Position numbers and translations under genes: made by a program. This document shows, piece after piece, positions 33,562-46,109 of a stretch of DNA of 64,000 nt (the stretch's first letter is position 1; every line of letters begins with the position of its first letter). This stretch comes from Persicaria tinctoria (Eukaryota > Streptophyta > Magnoliopsida > Caryophyllales > Polygonaceae), in NCBI GenBank assembly GCA_037127255.1, contig JBANSL010000007.1:68470538-68534537 (forward strand). Direction: 5' to 3'. The notes beneath the pieces are model-generated. The model worked only from the letters and a program-made list of their open reading frames with translations, ran no database searches and was not told where the DNA came from.

Positions 33562-33970
33562 CGGCTACGGAAATGAAAACCGTAGAAAATTTCATGGTTT
33601 TAGTTTTGAAAACAGTAAGAATTTTCGCCGCCACGGTGTTGATTTTCATAGGAGTTTGACAGTCACAGTTTGGTAAACCAAAAAGAAAAAGGCCCAAAAA
33701 AAAGCCCAAAAAAGGCCCAATCCATCGGCGGCCACAGTTCTGAAAACTATGGGAGGTTTGGCACGCCGACGCATATTCCCGATAACCCTAGGTCTGATTC
33801 CCCTATCTGTGAGATTCCCCATCAGACATCATACGACCACGGTTCCGTAAACCGCGAGAGGTCTCCTCCTTCCCAACGCACTAGGCCTGCCGTGTAGCCT
33901 GCCGGGTAGTCCTGTGGGATTCTTCCAAGCGGTGGGCCGGTGGCGGCCACGGAACTGTAAATTGTGGGAG
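33562..33970. repeat. Left palindrome array of the MULE
   Basis: Four imperfect palindromes: CTACGG...CCGTAG (about 33565-33585), CCACAGTT...AACTATGG (33735-33755), CCACGGTT...AACCGCG (33839-33857) and CCACGGAACTGTAAATTGTGG (33947 onward). Spacers within each are about 5-9 bp. Confidence 0.65.
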
Positions 33971-34116
33971 GGTGACCCCTACCGCTATAAAACCCGGCCC
34001 TTTCATCTTCCTTTCGGCCTCCAAAATCAAAACCGTAGAGGGGGAGTTCTTCCCCTTTCATGCCGAAAATCCGGTAACCTATATACAACTCCACCTTGTT
34101 TGTTCATCTCCCAACT

Positions 34117-35459
34117 ATGGGGTGGAAAGGACTCAAAGCATGGAAAAAAGTATTACCCCTGCGTGGTGGAGCCGGAGAGGGTGAGTCGGCCCCGACGATC
34201 GACCTTCGTGTTGAGCAAATGAGCGAGGTTAGTTTTGGTTTAATTTGTATGATTTTATGTGAAATTGTGTGTGTAATTATATGATTAGTACTTAGGTGAA
34301 ATCAAATTGCGGAACTAATTAGAACACGATTTGAAAAACAAAAATTTGTCTAAGATAATGGGTTAAACACCCAGATTTATTGTATGTGTAATCAAATTTC
34401 AAAAAAAAAAAACAAGATTTGAAAACAGATTTAAAAAAAAAAAAGGGTAGTTGAAATCAAAATTATAGTATTAGTAGTAGTATTGATGAGTTTAAAGCAA
34501 GATTTGTTGAATTGTAGTATTATTGGTTAAGTATTTATGTGGAATTGTATGGAATTTTAAGATTATTAGGTGAAATTAAACTTTAAGAAACGAAAATGTA
34601 AATTGTTAGTAATTTTGAAGTATAGGTATGATTTGTGTTTATTTATTGTAGATGAATGACAATGTTTTGAAGGAAAGTAGTAGTTAAAATAAAATTTAGG
34701 AAATGAAGAAGATAATAGTTAAAAATTATGAAGACATGAAACTCAAAATTGTAACTGGAATATAAATTTTAAGTGCAATGTCATGCATATATATTAGTTC
34801 AGAGGGAATTGTTTATATGAACTTGCGAATAAATGTGAACGTGATTAGTTATAGGAATATGTGTATCAGTGTATGTGTTGATTAAATTTAAAGCACATAG
34901 TTTATATGAAGTTGTGAATTTGAAACAGACATTGAGACGGGCAGTTTCGCAAAGAGAGAGGGTTCGCCCAACTCCTTCAGCGCGAAGAGGCGATAGAGAT
35001 AGACATGGCGATATTCAGCCCGCTCGAGCCAGTACCTCGGCTTTACAGCCTCCGTGTGGTGCGGTAGGAACAGACCCCCCTGCTTGGGTTAGTTTATCAC
35101 AAGGCGAGTTTGTTGGGGTCCAGCCTCTTTCCGACTCAGATGCGGAAGCCGACGTTGGATCCAAGAGGGGTGCTGGTTTCCAACCAGCACAAGACATGTA
35201 CATTGACGTCAGTGTGCCATTAGATCCCCCGGTTGCGCAACAACCTGTTGTCGAACAACCTGAACAGTGGGGTTGGGCATTACCACAAGATTCGGATTGG
35301 ACAAGATTAATGGTTGCAGATTTTTTCCAGACTCCAGTAGCGGCCTACGAACCCCCAGAAGTCCGAGTTCCTAATACTGCACCCGTGGTGGGTCCTAACT
35401 TCCAAGTCGGGCAATCTTCAACTCCCCAGAAGTCCGAGTTTCTAATACTGCACCCATGA
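34117..35459 (+). CDS. Putative two-exon protein carried by the MULE, function unknown
   Basis: Exon 1 34117-34227 (37 codons, MGWKGLKAWKK... ending MSE) joins exon 2 34929-35459 (177 codons with stop) across a GT-AG intron of about 701 bp that preserves phase. The predicted 213-residue product is Arg-rich at the exon 2 start (RRAVSQRERVRPTPSARRGDR), then acidic and Pro/Gln-rich. I recognise no domain. Its end overlaps the tail of the opposing transposase by about 115 bp. A 71-bp offset duplication (CCCCAGAAGTCCGAGTT at 35353 and 35424) shifts frame and creates the present C-terminus. It may be a second MULE gene, like the convergent pair of MuDR, or a captured host fragment. The splice model is inferred. 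Confidence 0.45.
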
Positions 35460-37235
35460 ATTTGCCTTGGACGTAAGGGTTGCCGACTGGATGCAATTTC
35501 AATGAATTTGTGAACACAAGGGACCCCATGCGCATCCCGCCAGTAACGATCGCGACAAACGCCGTCATTGTTGGAAGGTAGACTTCTTGACTTGTTGTAG
35601 TTCACTAACAATAGGTCAAAACATTCTCAGGTGACCTTATGCAGGAGCAAAGAAAATATTGTGTTGTTGGAGACATTAACCTCGATCCTTAATCTTGACT
35701 TTTCTAGAGATCCCTTTATCTGGTCAATATGTTCCCTGATCATGGCGTCTATGCAATTGGTAACATCAAAAAACCCACCGATAGATGTATTTAACATCGA
35801 CTTCAGCTTTGAATGTGCAGACTCGCAACTACATGATATACAGATAATCAGTTTTAGTAATACTTAATATTGTAGAAATTGTTAGATACATCTCGATGAT
35901 GAAATACATGTAACACTTACATGTTCGTTGTCCGAGTCCCGAAGTGAGGGTAGCAATCAACACATGCTCGAACAAGAGCCTCTTTGTGGTCCGTCAACCA
36001 AGTTGATTCTAAGTAGGCCATAAGTCCCCATTTGGCCTCCCACTTTTCATGCATGGTAGCTAATCGACCCTCGTAACTGTCTTCCGTCTTGGACTCGAGT
36101 AAGGCAAAACAATCGTTGTAAAATTCCTATTGTCGAGCAGCTGAGTTTGTACTCCTCCCCTTCAGCTCGATGTTGCACATCACATGCAACCGGCATAACA
36201 TATGCTTCACTGTGGGAAACACCTCATTGAGGGCCTTTATGAGACCCAACTCGCGATCTGTAACGATGACATCTGGAAGCCTATGTTTGCACAAATGCTT
36301 AACTCCTCTCATTGCCCAGATGTAATGCATGGTCCGCATTTTCCCTAGCCATGAATACAAATGCAATTGCAAATGTTTTCTTCGTGCTTGTTATCCCTAC
36401 GATCTCAAGTAACGACATTTGGTACCTGTCAAGTGCATTACAATATTAAGTACAGTTAACACACCATATTATTTAGTTCTAATTATATATGATGAATATG
36501 GTCATTCTTACTGGTTCGTTTTATATGTTGTGTCCATGACGATGACATAAGGAAACAACCGAAGAAGATGTCGTGAGTCTGGATGTGCCAATATAATGTC
36601 GCTAACCTCGTTACCTTCCAGTTGAGGGGACTTTCTCGATACAACGTAGTATCCGTTTTTATCAAGCGAGTGTAATGCTTGTGGTAGATCCCTCCTTCCC
36701 TCCGTCTCATCTCTCTTCATATTCGACATGGCATTGTATACTTCTCGGATGTCGGTAACACACTCACTGTCGTCAATCTTCAGACCACGCAAGACATTGC
36801 GAGGTCTTGTCCTTATCGTAGCATCACGATAAACCATCTTCTTTTGTGTGGGTGTTATGCGACGGCATAGGCATGCCCAAGCAGGGTTTACGGGAGGTTG
36901 TGATTATGGGAGCCACATATGACACGCATTGTCCACTTATCGTCGTCATGTTGATGACCCTCAAGCTCAAATTCACACCCGCATCTCCTCGACGTCAATA
37001 CCCTTGTCGATGCCGGGGGAAAATCCATATCGATATCTGCTCTTTTTTTGCGTTCACCGTAGAGCTCACACACTAATCTGATGGTTCCAAATCCAGTCCG
37101 GTTGTTCTTCCATGACCGGTGTATCACGAGAACCATGTTCTTTGCACGACCCACAAAACGAGCCCACCCCTTCATATTTTTCTCGTCATACCACACTCCG
37201 ACAAGCTCAAACATCGACGAATAATCGGTGCCCAT
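35345..37235 (-). pseudogene. MULE transposase (FAR1-like DNA-binding domain plus DDE core), decayed
   Basis: Reverse strand from ATG 37235. The N-terminal domain has CGCEFELEGHQH and GSHNHNLP, a FAR1-type Cys-His DNA-binding region, ending in a TAA at about 36888. A frame change leads to TPTQKKMVYRDATI and PRNVLRGL, then YVIVMDTTYKTN with the first catalytic Asp. A GT-AG intron (36511-36426) precedes YQMSLLEIVGITS. Next come DVIVTDRELGLIKAL (second Asp) and CRLHVMCNIE (the CxxH motif). A frame later gives RLATMHEKWEAKW and TTNM with a GTAAGT donor, then ESAHSKLKSMLNTSIGG. The tail has GVPCVHKFIE, a SWIM-like zinc motif. At least two stops and three shifts make it inactive. Confidence 0.85.
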
Positions 37236-37879
37236 TTACATAGGTTGGTGTTGACTCTACATTTAAGTGCATTATCATATTTATTAATTATTATTTCACT
37301 ACTATTTCAAATGATATATCAAAACTCATTTCACAAGTATATCGAGCTTTCATTTTAGAACTATAAATTATGTTTCTTGCTATTCTTCTCGATTATTCTA
37401 TATTACATTATATATCAAATATCATTTAACAATTATAAACTCTATTTTTCGAATAACACTATATCAAATATTATTTCACAATTATAAACTCTATTTTTCG
37501 AATAACACTATATCAAATATCATTTCACAATTTCATACAAAAACATATTTCTTTCGAATATTCTATAAATTATAATGCAATATTGATTATATCGTACCTG
37601 GAGGTTCTGAACAAGTTCTTTGGGGCCACTGTAATAGTGGGGGTTGAGTGGCACCTCATCTTGTGATACTTCTGGATCGGACATGATCAAATAAAAATAA
37701 TTTAAGTAATAGCCTCACTGTTTAATCGATACCTTAACTTCACCTTGTGTTTCACACTAATTTCTCACTACTGCCGCTTTGTTTGCCTAGAATGAAAAGT
37801 GTCTCCCCCATTGCCCCCTTTTATAGTTTTTTTTCTGGCGGTGTAACAATTTTCTTACAATTTGAGAAGCTGTGACAAC

Positions 37880-37995
37880 GACAATTGCTACGGTTTTCAG
37901 ATCCGTCGCCATATTATTCCCCACAGTTTTTGGAACTGTGGCTGTCCAAATTCTCACGGTTTTCGGAACTGTGGCAGCCACCGTGTATTTGGCGA
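37880..37995. repeat. Right palindrome array of the MULE
   Basis: ACGGTTTTCAGATCCGT (about 37898), a palindrome with 8-bp arms CCACAGTT and AACTGTGG (37921-37941), and CACGGTTTTCGGAACTGTG (about 37957-37975). Same motif family as the left end. Confidence 0.7.
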
Positions 37996-38012
37996 GAAAT
38001 TGGCCGTGCGCT

Positions 38013-40149
38013 CAGCAAACCTGTAAAACAAAGACTAAATTAGTTTTAGAAAAATGATTTAAAAATAATATTAACTATAAGTATATGACTAAAAAATAAT
38101 ACAAATAATGTTTTTTTTTTAAAAAAGTAATACAAACTATATATCTACCTATAAACAAAAAATTAGTACAAACTTTAAAACCAATAAAAAAATAATTACA
38201 AAAAACTTTATTTATCAAAATTACAACAAAACTTTTGAATTTGGATTAGATGATGAATTAAAACAAAACTTTAGTTTATCAAAATTACAAAAAAAAAATA
38301 TTCATATTGTATATCATACTTTGCACAAATCCACCCCTTTATTTTTAAACACATCAAAATCCCTATTTATTTGTTCAAAGTTGGAGTATGGATTTGTGAG
38401 CAACATGTAATTGATGTCGATGCCTACTTTCAACTTTATCTTACTTATTTTGCTTCTTTTTTGTTTGCTTTTATTACCATTTCTGCTCTTCATAATATCC
38501 TAGTGTGGACAAAGATTATGTGGTATTGTAGCCAGCAAGGGTTTCAAGGATTAAAATAAATAAGTAACAGATGCAGATGCTACTTAAATGGTTGGAATAA
38601 GTAGTAAGTGATTGATGGATGGATTAACTTTTGCATTAAACTTGGTCAGGCACGATCTGGGATAAGAGAGGTTCATTTTCTTTTGTTTAATCCTGTTGAC
38701 AAGAGAACCACTTCGACTTAAATTAATCGTGCTAATGGAATGTGGGACCAAGTGAACAAAGACGTTCCTAAGAGCATGGGGCTATTGATCGGGTAGATAA
38801 TATTTGCTACTTTCAATAGCCAATGAATAACTTGAGACATATATTGCATATTTTTATGACTGGCTTTGAACTTCTTTTCCTTCACAAGGGTTTGCAAATC
38901 CATTAAAAAGCTCAGAGGCATTTTGCATTTCTTAATGGAACCGATATGCCTTGGTGAATTCGAAAGGGAGGTTACAACTACAAATTCTGAGATTTTTAAG
39001 CTTCATAAGATGAACCACATCAGAAAGATGAATTCGAAAGGGAGGTTACAATGCTGCAAAGTCAACTATTGCATTTGAAGCCAACGAGGAATCCTTTCAC
39101 GACTGATGATACATACTCTTGTTGCATAGTGAAGTACACAATGTTTGTTTGGAATTTTTCAACTCCATAAGAAATTAGCTAGAGCATAGTGAGTATATTC
39201 AATGATATCATTTCTTGATTTCTTATGGTTATCTGTTTATCTATGTGATGCTAGGGCTAGGAGCCAATGTGTTATCTATCTCATTAAGGAGCTTTTATGT
39301 GTTGTTAAAGAATTTATTTGTCAAAGGGCAGTTGAGTTGCCGTATTGCTGTGGGTAAAGATATTAGAAATCCTCAAATTTAGATTTCAATGCAACTTCAA
39401 ATTTTTTTCTCTCTGTGAGTGCACCACATGAATTTCGAGAAGGCCTTATTAAGAGGGGCATATTTATCTGGTGGATGTGTTAGAGGTGCTTGTTACCAAG
39501 GCTTGAATTCAAACCTTATAAGGACAAGAGACATGTCTGTCACATCATTATATTTAACATCGTTACTTTTATGAGCAACTATGATAATTTGTCAATTAGC
39601 ATCCTGAAATACTTGCTTGTTTGAGCTGGTTGATCGATCAGGGGTGTTGAAGGCCAATGTAATTTAGAGTGCAAGACGATTGATTAACTAGGATCCATGA
39701 TTGAACATCAAGATAAAAATCGACTATATCATACAGCAAACCAACAAACAAACAAAATCAAACTTTAAATTTAAAAAGACTAATATTCAACACTAAATTA
39801 CATCTTTCCATGCTGCAATTAATCTCTAAATTCAAACACAAGCTTATACCAATATAAGATGCATGAAAGCATCATATGTAGAAACACAACCAAGAAACTA
39901 ACTACCATATCATAAGAGACTTTTGTGCTCGCGAGCGAAAATGCCAAGCGGGCAATTGTAGATCTCACTAAATCACCATAGTGGCTCTGAGTTTGTTTAT
40001 ACCTTTTGTATATTTGGTTTAACCACCACATCTATATATTTACCGTTTCAGACCATAGTGACTTTTGACGACAACAAGGGCGTGCCTAGCCAAATTTCCA
40101 TGCAGGAAGGTAACCATATATAGTAGGGAGTTGATAAGTTTGTACTACT
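38013..40149. other. AT-rich intergenic sequence
   Basis: No convincing gene. GAATTCGAAAGGGAGGTTAC is duplicated with a 74-bp offset (38956 and 39030). Short open frames on both strands show no recognisable motif. Confidence 0.5.
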
Positions 40150-40743
40150 TCAGCCACAAAGAAGAGCATGACTCAATCAACTCATGTTCTTCCTCAATCT
40201 TTCGTGTAACTTGAGCTGCACCACAAGTACACCTTGGAACCACCATCAAGGCTCGCAATTCATCCCAAAGGCGTTTGCTTCTTGTGAAATAAATCGGAAA
40301 AAAATCAGCTCCTTGATCAGTTGTGCAAATATCCTATGGCACAGAAAAGGTTTGACAGAGATTAGGTTGCTCAAATCGTGTGCACATATCATCCCAAATC
40401 TTAAAAGCATCATTGCTATATGTCACACTTTCAGCAATAATCTTGTCCAAAGCATTCAAAATCCAAGAAACAACCAGATCGTTACATCTCTTCCACATTA
40501 ACGAGGAGATCCTAGATTTGGTTTCTCAATAATTCAGTTGATAAATCCAATCTTGTTTTTACTAGATAATGCAATCAAGATCGAACGTTTCCATGTTTCA
40601 AATCCCGATCCATCAAACATCTTTGAAACCAAAACCATACCTGGATTGTCAGATGGATGAATATACAAGGGATCAATGGTGTCTGCACCAACTCTCGGCG
40701 ACTGAGATTGCCCGGAAAAACCACGAATCTCCATATTGTCCAT
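40150..40743 (-). pseudogene. Copia gag fragment, reverse strand
   Basis: ATG at 40743 (MDNMEIRGFSG), then DPLYIHPSDNPGMVLVSKMF and FETWKRSILIALSSKNKIGF, the conserved start of Copia gag (Retrotran_gag_3). After a stop near 40534 other frames give VVSWILNALDKIIAESV and AFKIWDDMCTRFEQPN. The protein is lost before about 40150. Together with the LTR on its right it is the 5' end of a truncated Copia element. Confidence 0.85.
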
Positions 40744-40821
40744 CTTGACACATAAACAGCGGAAACGAAAGTGAAACTCGACAAAGCAAGACAAACAACC
40801 AAAGCGAAACTCAAATCTTTC

Positions 40822-40833
40822 GCTCTGATACCA
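40822..40833 (-). other. Primer binding site of the reverse-strand Copia
   Basis: GCTCTGATACCA on the + strand is TGGTATCAGAGC on the element strand, a perfect Met-tRNA-type primer site directly next to the LTR. Confidence 0.92.
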
Positions 40834-41094
40834 TGTTATAAACGAAAAAGCTTGAAGAAATGGCTATGGTGGAAACGAATTTGGGAGAAGAGAGAATCTG
40901 AGCGGGAAAAGTTGTTGAGTATTTTTAATTGAACAAAACGCAGAGCAAGAGCTCTTATTTATATAGAGATAACTCACACGTGCTAGCCACGTGATTTCTT
41001 ATGTACAACATATAAAACGACGTCGCCTAGGGTCTTCTTCTTCATCTTCAAAATGAATCCAGATGAACGTCTTCAAATGTGATCTCTCCCAACA
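40834..41094 (-). repeat. Copia LTR (5' LTR of a truncated reverse-strand element)
   Basis: 261 bp. On the element strand it starts TGTTGGGAGAGATCAC and ends GTTTATAACA, with perfect TGTTxxx/xxxAACA-type ends. No partner LTR is found to the left. Confidence 0.88.
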
Positions 41095-43924
41095 AAATCT
41101 TTGTTATCGGATGGGTCTCGTTGGTATGGTAAATCAAACAAAGCGAGTGATGAAATGAAAGATGGCAATTCAAACCTTGGAATTGAAGAGGGGAGGGTTT
41201 ATGTGGAAGAAAACAAACATATTTTGTAAATGGAAACTGGGTTGAGGAATCAAGCTACGATAACATCCAAACAAACAAGAGTTATATACATAAATCAATC
41301 ACCAGATCGCAACAACCATACATGGACAAATTCAATATCCAAAAGGACCAAAACCATAAACTTGAGAAATCGATTACCGTGAGAGAAAGGGAGCGGTGAT
41401 GCAGCGGGACACCGACCGGGACGACGACTACATAATGCTCTAATTGCCTCGATGTAGAGAGTTGAGAGACTAGACGGGGACGATGTGCGTGCGTGTCGTT
41501 GCGGAAAAAAGCGGGCTCTTAACCGAGGGCTCTCTTTTCTTCTCCTTTTGGTGGAACAAGCCACCTGAAGGGTTCTGTAAAATCAATTTTGATGGGTGGA
41601 GGAGTGGAGGCTGAAATATTTGTCATTGATTTGATGATAACGATGAAAGGGCAACTCGATCGGATGGGTCTCGTTGATCAAAATGAAGAGGTTCCTAATA
41701 TGTTCCTAATAAATAAATCCTAGCCATTCAAATAGATGAAGGGTCAAGATCTATTTTACACTAATTAACTCTAAATTAATTCCTAATTTGTCCGTTTATT
41801 TCAGTTTTGTTACGTCATGAGATATATCGACTTGTGCATCATCTCACTCTTCTCGATCTATGCAACCACAATGCAATTCTCCACCTCCCTCATTGTCCAC
41901 TCGAAACACTTGGGATCATGACTCTGCCATGCTCCTTCGTTGTAGCTTTGATAAGAGAATAACCGTGAAAGAAGTTGCAATGATGATAAAAGATAAAAAG
42001 GCGCTCTTGGTATTGCATGAAGAACCCAGTGGTGAAGCTTCGATCTCTCATGCCTTAGGAAGTTAGGATGTGTGCGATATTGGGGATAATCAGAGATCAT
42101 CCATGCTTTAGATGATGCCCTAGGAACATACCCTAGAAGCCAATTTTGATGTTGATGCCTAGTTTGGATGAGATCAAAGTATACACTATTTATAAATTTG
42201 AGATGTAATTGTATTTACGAAACACTTTGATTAAATTTATTTACAAAACCATAAACTTTCCAACATATCAATATATGCAATTTTCTTTTCTCTGTATTAA
42301 GCAAACCGATAGTGTTTTTCCGTATTTGTGTATTTTGTGTTCAAAAATTGACTTGAAGTTGGAAATTTGGCCGATGATCCTAGTTTGGATGAGATTAAAA
42401 TGTGAACAATTCAACAAATTGAGATGCAATGGTAGTTAACTATGAATCACTAATAAAATTACCGTGCACAATTTATACCTTCCACCGTATATGGAGATGC
42501 TATTTCTTTTGTGTATCGTTTTCCCAAAAAATAAAAATTGTGTATTGAAGAAGTAGATATATAGTATGGTAGTAAATTTGTGAGTGCTTGCGGTACTTAT
42601 TTCACAGTCCCTCGGTTTGACATGCCATCTTCTTTCATATTTCATAGTATGGTTGTGAGTGCTTGACTACTTGTGGTACTTATTCCACTTGATTTTTATT
42701 CTTTTCGGATCCTCTCGATCACCACACGAGAGAAACCAAGGTTGTTGACCACCATTACTGCACTCCGCCAGCACCTAGGAGGTTGCCCAGGAAGCACCGA
42801 CGCAACAGCTTGCTAGAAGAGCACGAAAACAGTACCGAAATCCGCAAAAAAAGCGTGTCAAGAGGTCAAACTTTGGGATTTGCCACCGCTGATGCAGGAC
42901 TTTGCAGTCACTGATTTTTATTTTGACACACTCCTTGCATATAAGCCGCAAGTGCAACTCAACACGCCCCCGTAAGTGCAACTAGAGTTGTTTTTCACCT
43001 CTAGTTGACACTTGGACAACGGGTCTAACATCTCATTCTCTTTTTAGCTAGCCCAGAATCGAGAGTCGGATCGTTTAACTTTTCTGCTCTGATACACACT
43101 AGCTTATATACTAAGGCTTCTTTGCTCATATTATCGATGTGACACTCTTTTAGCCTCTTCACATCTTTCGTTATCTCAACAGAAAGCTAATACACATCGG
43201 ATATCTCAAGCAACATATCCATCTAAAGCTAAACGACGACGACAAGTCTTGTATCATTGATCGTATTAAAATCCTCTAGAATTATTATGTTAAGCTGCTT
43301 TAGAAGGGGTCTGTTTCTGCTTTGGAGGGGATTGTTTCAACTTTCAAGTATGATTTTCATAAATCGTCACTTCATATCTGTGATTAGTATGTTTTATTAA
43401 ATATTCATAAGTCATATATTCTATATTCATAATATAAAACTAAAGTTCATATTAGTATTTCATTTACTTTTTATTCATAAATCATATAATTCATATTGAT
43501 AACAAACATATACTAAAAACTATATAAATTATATAAAATATCAACTTTTTTAAAAAAAAATTTTAAAAAATATTATACTTATAATTAATAAGTATAATAT
43601 TAACAATATTTATAATATTTACTCTGTAATATAAGAAAATTTAATATTTTAGTAGTATAGTTTTAGGCTTTAGACTCCTTCAAAAATGTGTCAAAAAGTC
43701 AAACGACATGTATTTTGAGACGGATGCGCCTTGTTATTCATAAATTGTAAATTGTACAAGAGATATTCAAAATTCATATCCTAGATTTTCATGACATTTA
43801 TGAATTACAAATATCAAGTAAATAACTCCTCCGTAATATATACTTCCTGGCATATTCTATAAAACAGAGGTAGTATGATTTATCATGAACTAATATCATA
43901 TTCGGTCAATATATAGTGATGGAG
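41095..43924. other. Intergenic sequence with small relics
   Basis: ATCGGATGGGTCTCGTTG occurs at about 41107 and 41659, suggesting a local duplication. A reverse-strand 89-residue frame (41564-41295, Arg-rich) has no recognised motif. GTCAAACGACATGTATTTTG at about 43697-43716 followed by AGACGGATG looks like one end of a decayed Stowaway element. Otherwise AT-rich. Confidence 0.4.
41546..41605 (+). pseudogene. RNase H N-terminal fragment
   Basis: WNKPPEGFCKINFDGW, then a TGA. This matches the W.PPEGxxKINFDG start of plant RVT_3 RNase H domains. The rest of the domain is not seen. Confidence 0.55.
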
Positions 43925-44595
43925 TCATCTATGTAGCCATGCTCTACATGGGCAACCTCATTCTGGCAATCGTGAACGGTGATACACTTTGGCAAAGCTT
44001 TGATAAGCAACCAGATACGATTTTGCCTACACAAATATTGACTCAAAGCAATTGATTCGGAGCTCAAATATCCGAAACTAATTACTCTTCTGGAAGATTT
44101 CGGTTTGCTATACAAACTAAAGAAGATCTTGAATCATACACAATAAAGTGCCAACAGACATCGATTGGATACTTTATATATTACTCGACGAGTGAATCAC
44201 CTTCCATTGAGAAATAAAGATGCGCAACTTTGTCCGCTACCTAGTTGACTTCACGGAAAACATGATTGCATAAAGCATAAGCAAATCCTTGAATTAAGAC
44301 GAGGACGTCTACGATCACCATCTCGATCTTTGGAGGGTAGATCTATGAACCTTTGATAGAGTTGTTAACAGTAAGACCACCCTCTTCAATTTCGATCAGC
44401 GTCAATTCCAACTCATGCGTAGCAGCCAAACACAACCAAAATGTCAACACTTCCGCCACTAGTACCGAAACAGAACCATACAACACGACATTGCACGGCC
44501 GAACGTTTCCGAGGTGGTCACGAATAACGAAACCAGTCCTAGGTGAACTGAAGGAAAAAAAAATCCATCAAAGTTAATTTTGTATACACATTTCG
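43925..44595 (-). pseudogene. RNase H-like (RVT_3 type) domain, decayed
   Basis: The reverse strand opens with KINFDG (about 44580), then TGFVIRDHLGNV, a long open stretch VLVAEVLTFWLCLAATHELELTLIEIE, a stop after SIKGS, and the C-terminal motif HVFREVNxVADKVAHL near 44240. These are the ordered blocks of a plant LINE-type RNase H domain. Stops and indels mark it as dead. There is no RT upstream. Confidence 0.75.
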
Positions 44596-44688
44596 GTGTT
44601 TTTTCCCCATCTAATGTTTCTTCTCTTTCTAGGTTTGAGTGTGGTTCTCGATTATTTGACTTCTTCCCCTTATGCCTCCATTGCTTCC

Positions 44689-44935
44689 TGTTAGAATAAC
44701 ATGTTATAGTTGATATATTTCAATTTCTGTTGTAATATTTTATTATGTGGTGAATACTTCACCTTATGGTAAAATATCCCCTAAAACTAGGGATATTTTT
44801 GGTGGTGATAGGGATGGATCTCCACTATAAAAGGAGGATTCGGGTTATTGTAAATCAAGCAAGAAATAAGATAAACTGAGTATGATTACAAGTACAAATA
44901 ATCTGGTTTTCTTGTTTACGACTAAAATTATATCA
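44689..44935 (+). repeat. Copia-type LTR
   Basis: 247 bp from TGTTAGAATAAC to TTATATCA. It contains a TATA box (ACTATAAAAGGAGG, about 44824) and precedes CGTTATCAGCACGAG, a priming region common after one group of plant Copia LTRs. No second LTR was found in the window. Confidence 0.75.
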
Positions 44936-45720
44936 CGTTATCAGCACGAGATCTAAAAACCAACTGGGTTTTTCAGATCTGAAGGTCTCCGATCCAAACT
45001 CTTTAATTATGAAAATGTTTTTACCAAAATCATTTTTTTGGAGGAGTATGCTGTGTAGTTGCCCAAATTGGGATCTTCTACACCAGAAACTAGTAAAAAC
45101 TCTCAAATCTTCCCGTTTTACATCATTTTTGTTCAGATCCGTTTTCAAAATTCATAAAACATGGAATATATAAAAGGCTCAACACAGTCTTATGAGTTTT
45201 TATACAAAACCGAAGATTTTCGACAATAAAATACGGAAAGTTTCATCATCGATTTTTAAAACCCTTCACTTCAAAACAAAATTAGTAGATCTAAACTCAT
45301 TACAAGAGATTTGCTAAGAAATTACATAATACAATATCGTTTTGAACTCCGTCTTCGAGCCTCGCCTCACCGGAACCTTCGTAGGAGCTCTTAGTAGCAC
45401 CGACAGTTTTTAACCACCCACACAACGAAGGAAATCACCAAAGCTGCTATCGCCATCCCACTAGACAAGATCTTTAGTAAAACCCGGTCGGTATCGGTCA
45501 TTTTTTCGGATCGGAAAATGGAAATAGTGCCGGAAAACTGAGGAGATAGACGAGAGGGAGACGAGGAGGATGAATGTGAGTGGTGGTGGATGAAAATGGT
45601 GGGATAAGGGAATATATGAAGGAAAAAAGCGAAATAGGTAGAAATAAATTATACCGATAATTAGAGGATAGGCTAGACAAATGAGAATGATATAAAATTT
45701 GGAAGATAATCTCTCACTTA
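44936..45720 (+). other. Leader of a truncated Copia element
   Basis: Starts with the priming region CGTTATCAGCACGAGATC. The following 780 bp look like retroelement leader (two AGATCTGAA/CAGATC-type words) but show no gag. Where it ends is uncertain. Confidence 0.45.
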
Positions 45721-46109
45721 TAATTACCACTTCAGAAATAATTTTCGAATGCCTTTGTTATTCCTTTTGATGATTGGAAAAGAAGAAGAAAGTTTTTGAA
45801 GTGTTTGTAAAAGAAAGCTTTCTTCAATGTGTAAAACATCTTCTGCCTAAATGGTAGTGTTTTACAATTGTATGAAATTGCCTACTACTTTATTTGCATT
45901 CTTAAATTGGAACAACTCAATTGTGATTTGACAATACCGTGTGCATCCATATACAATATATAGTTTCATACTATATATGTGGCTATGTGCATACGAATAC
46001 ATACAACTTAATTGCATGTGACATAATCATTACTCAACATAAAACATACACATATATTACTTCTTCTTGAAAAAGATATTTATTACTATATTTGATGTGT
46101 TACACTCTT
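45721..46109. other. AT-rich intergenic sequence
   Basis: Nothing recognised. Confidence 0.5.

Larger units (their letters stand above)
33525..38012 (-). mobile_element. Mutator-like element (MULE) with two convergent genes
   Basis: About 4.5 kb. The termini are inverted relatives: left TCGCCAACCACATGGTG (from 33543) against TTGGCGA (37989-37995) and CACCGTGTA read in reverse, extending outward with lower identity. Both ends carry palindromic CCACAGTT-type motifs. Inside are a decayed MULE transposase (reverse strand) and a convergent two-exon gene (+). Exact ends and the 8-10-bp duplication could not be fixed by eye. Confidence 0.75.

Noticed and set aside
37787..37981. Reverse-strand frame with an ATVPKTV repeat
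   Set aside because: Produced by the palindromic motifs of the MULE terminus.
41858..42100. Overlapping 80- and 68-residue frames on opposite strands
   Set aside because: No motif, no splice context; likely chance.
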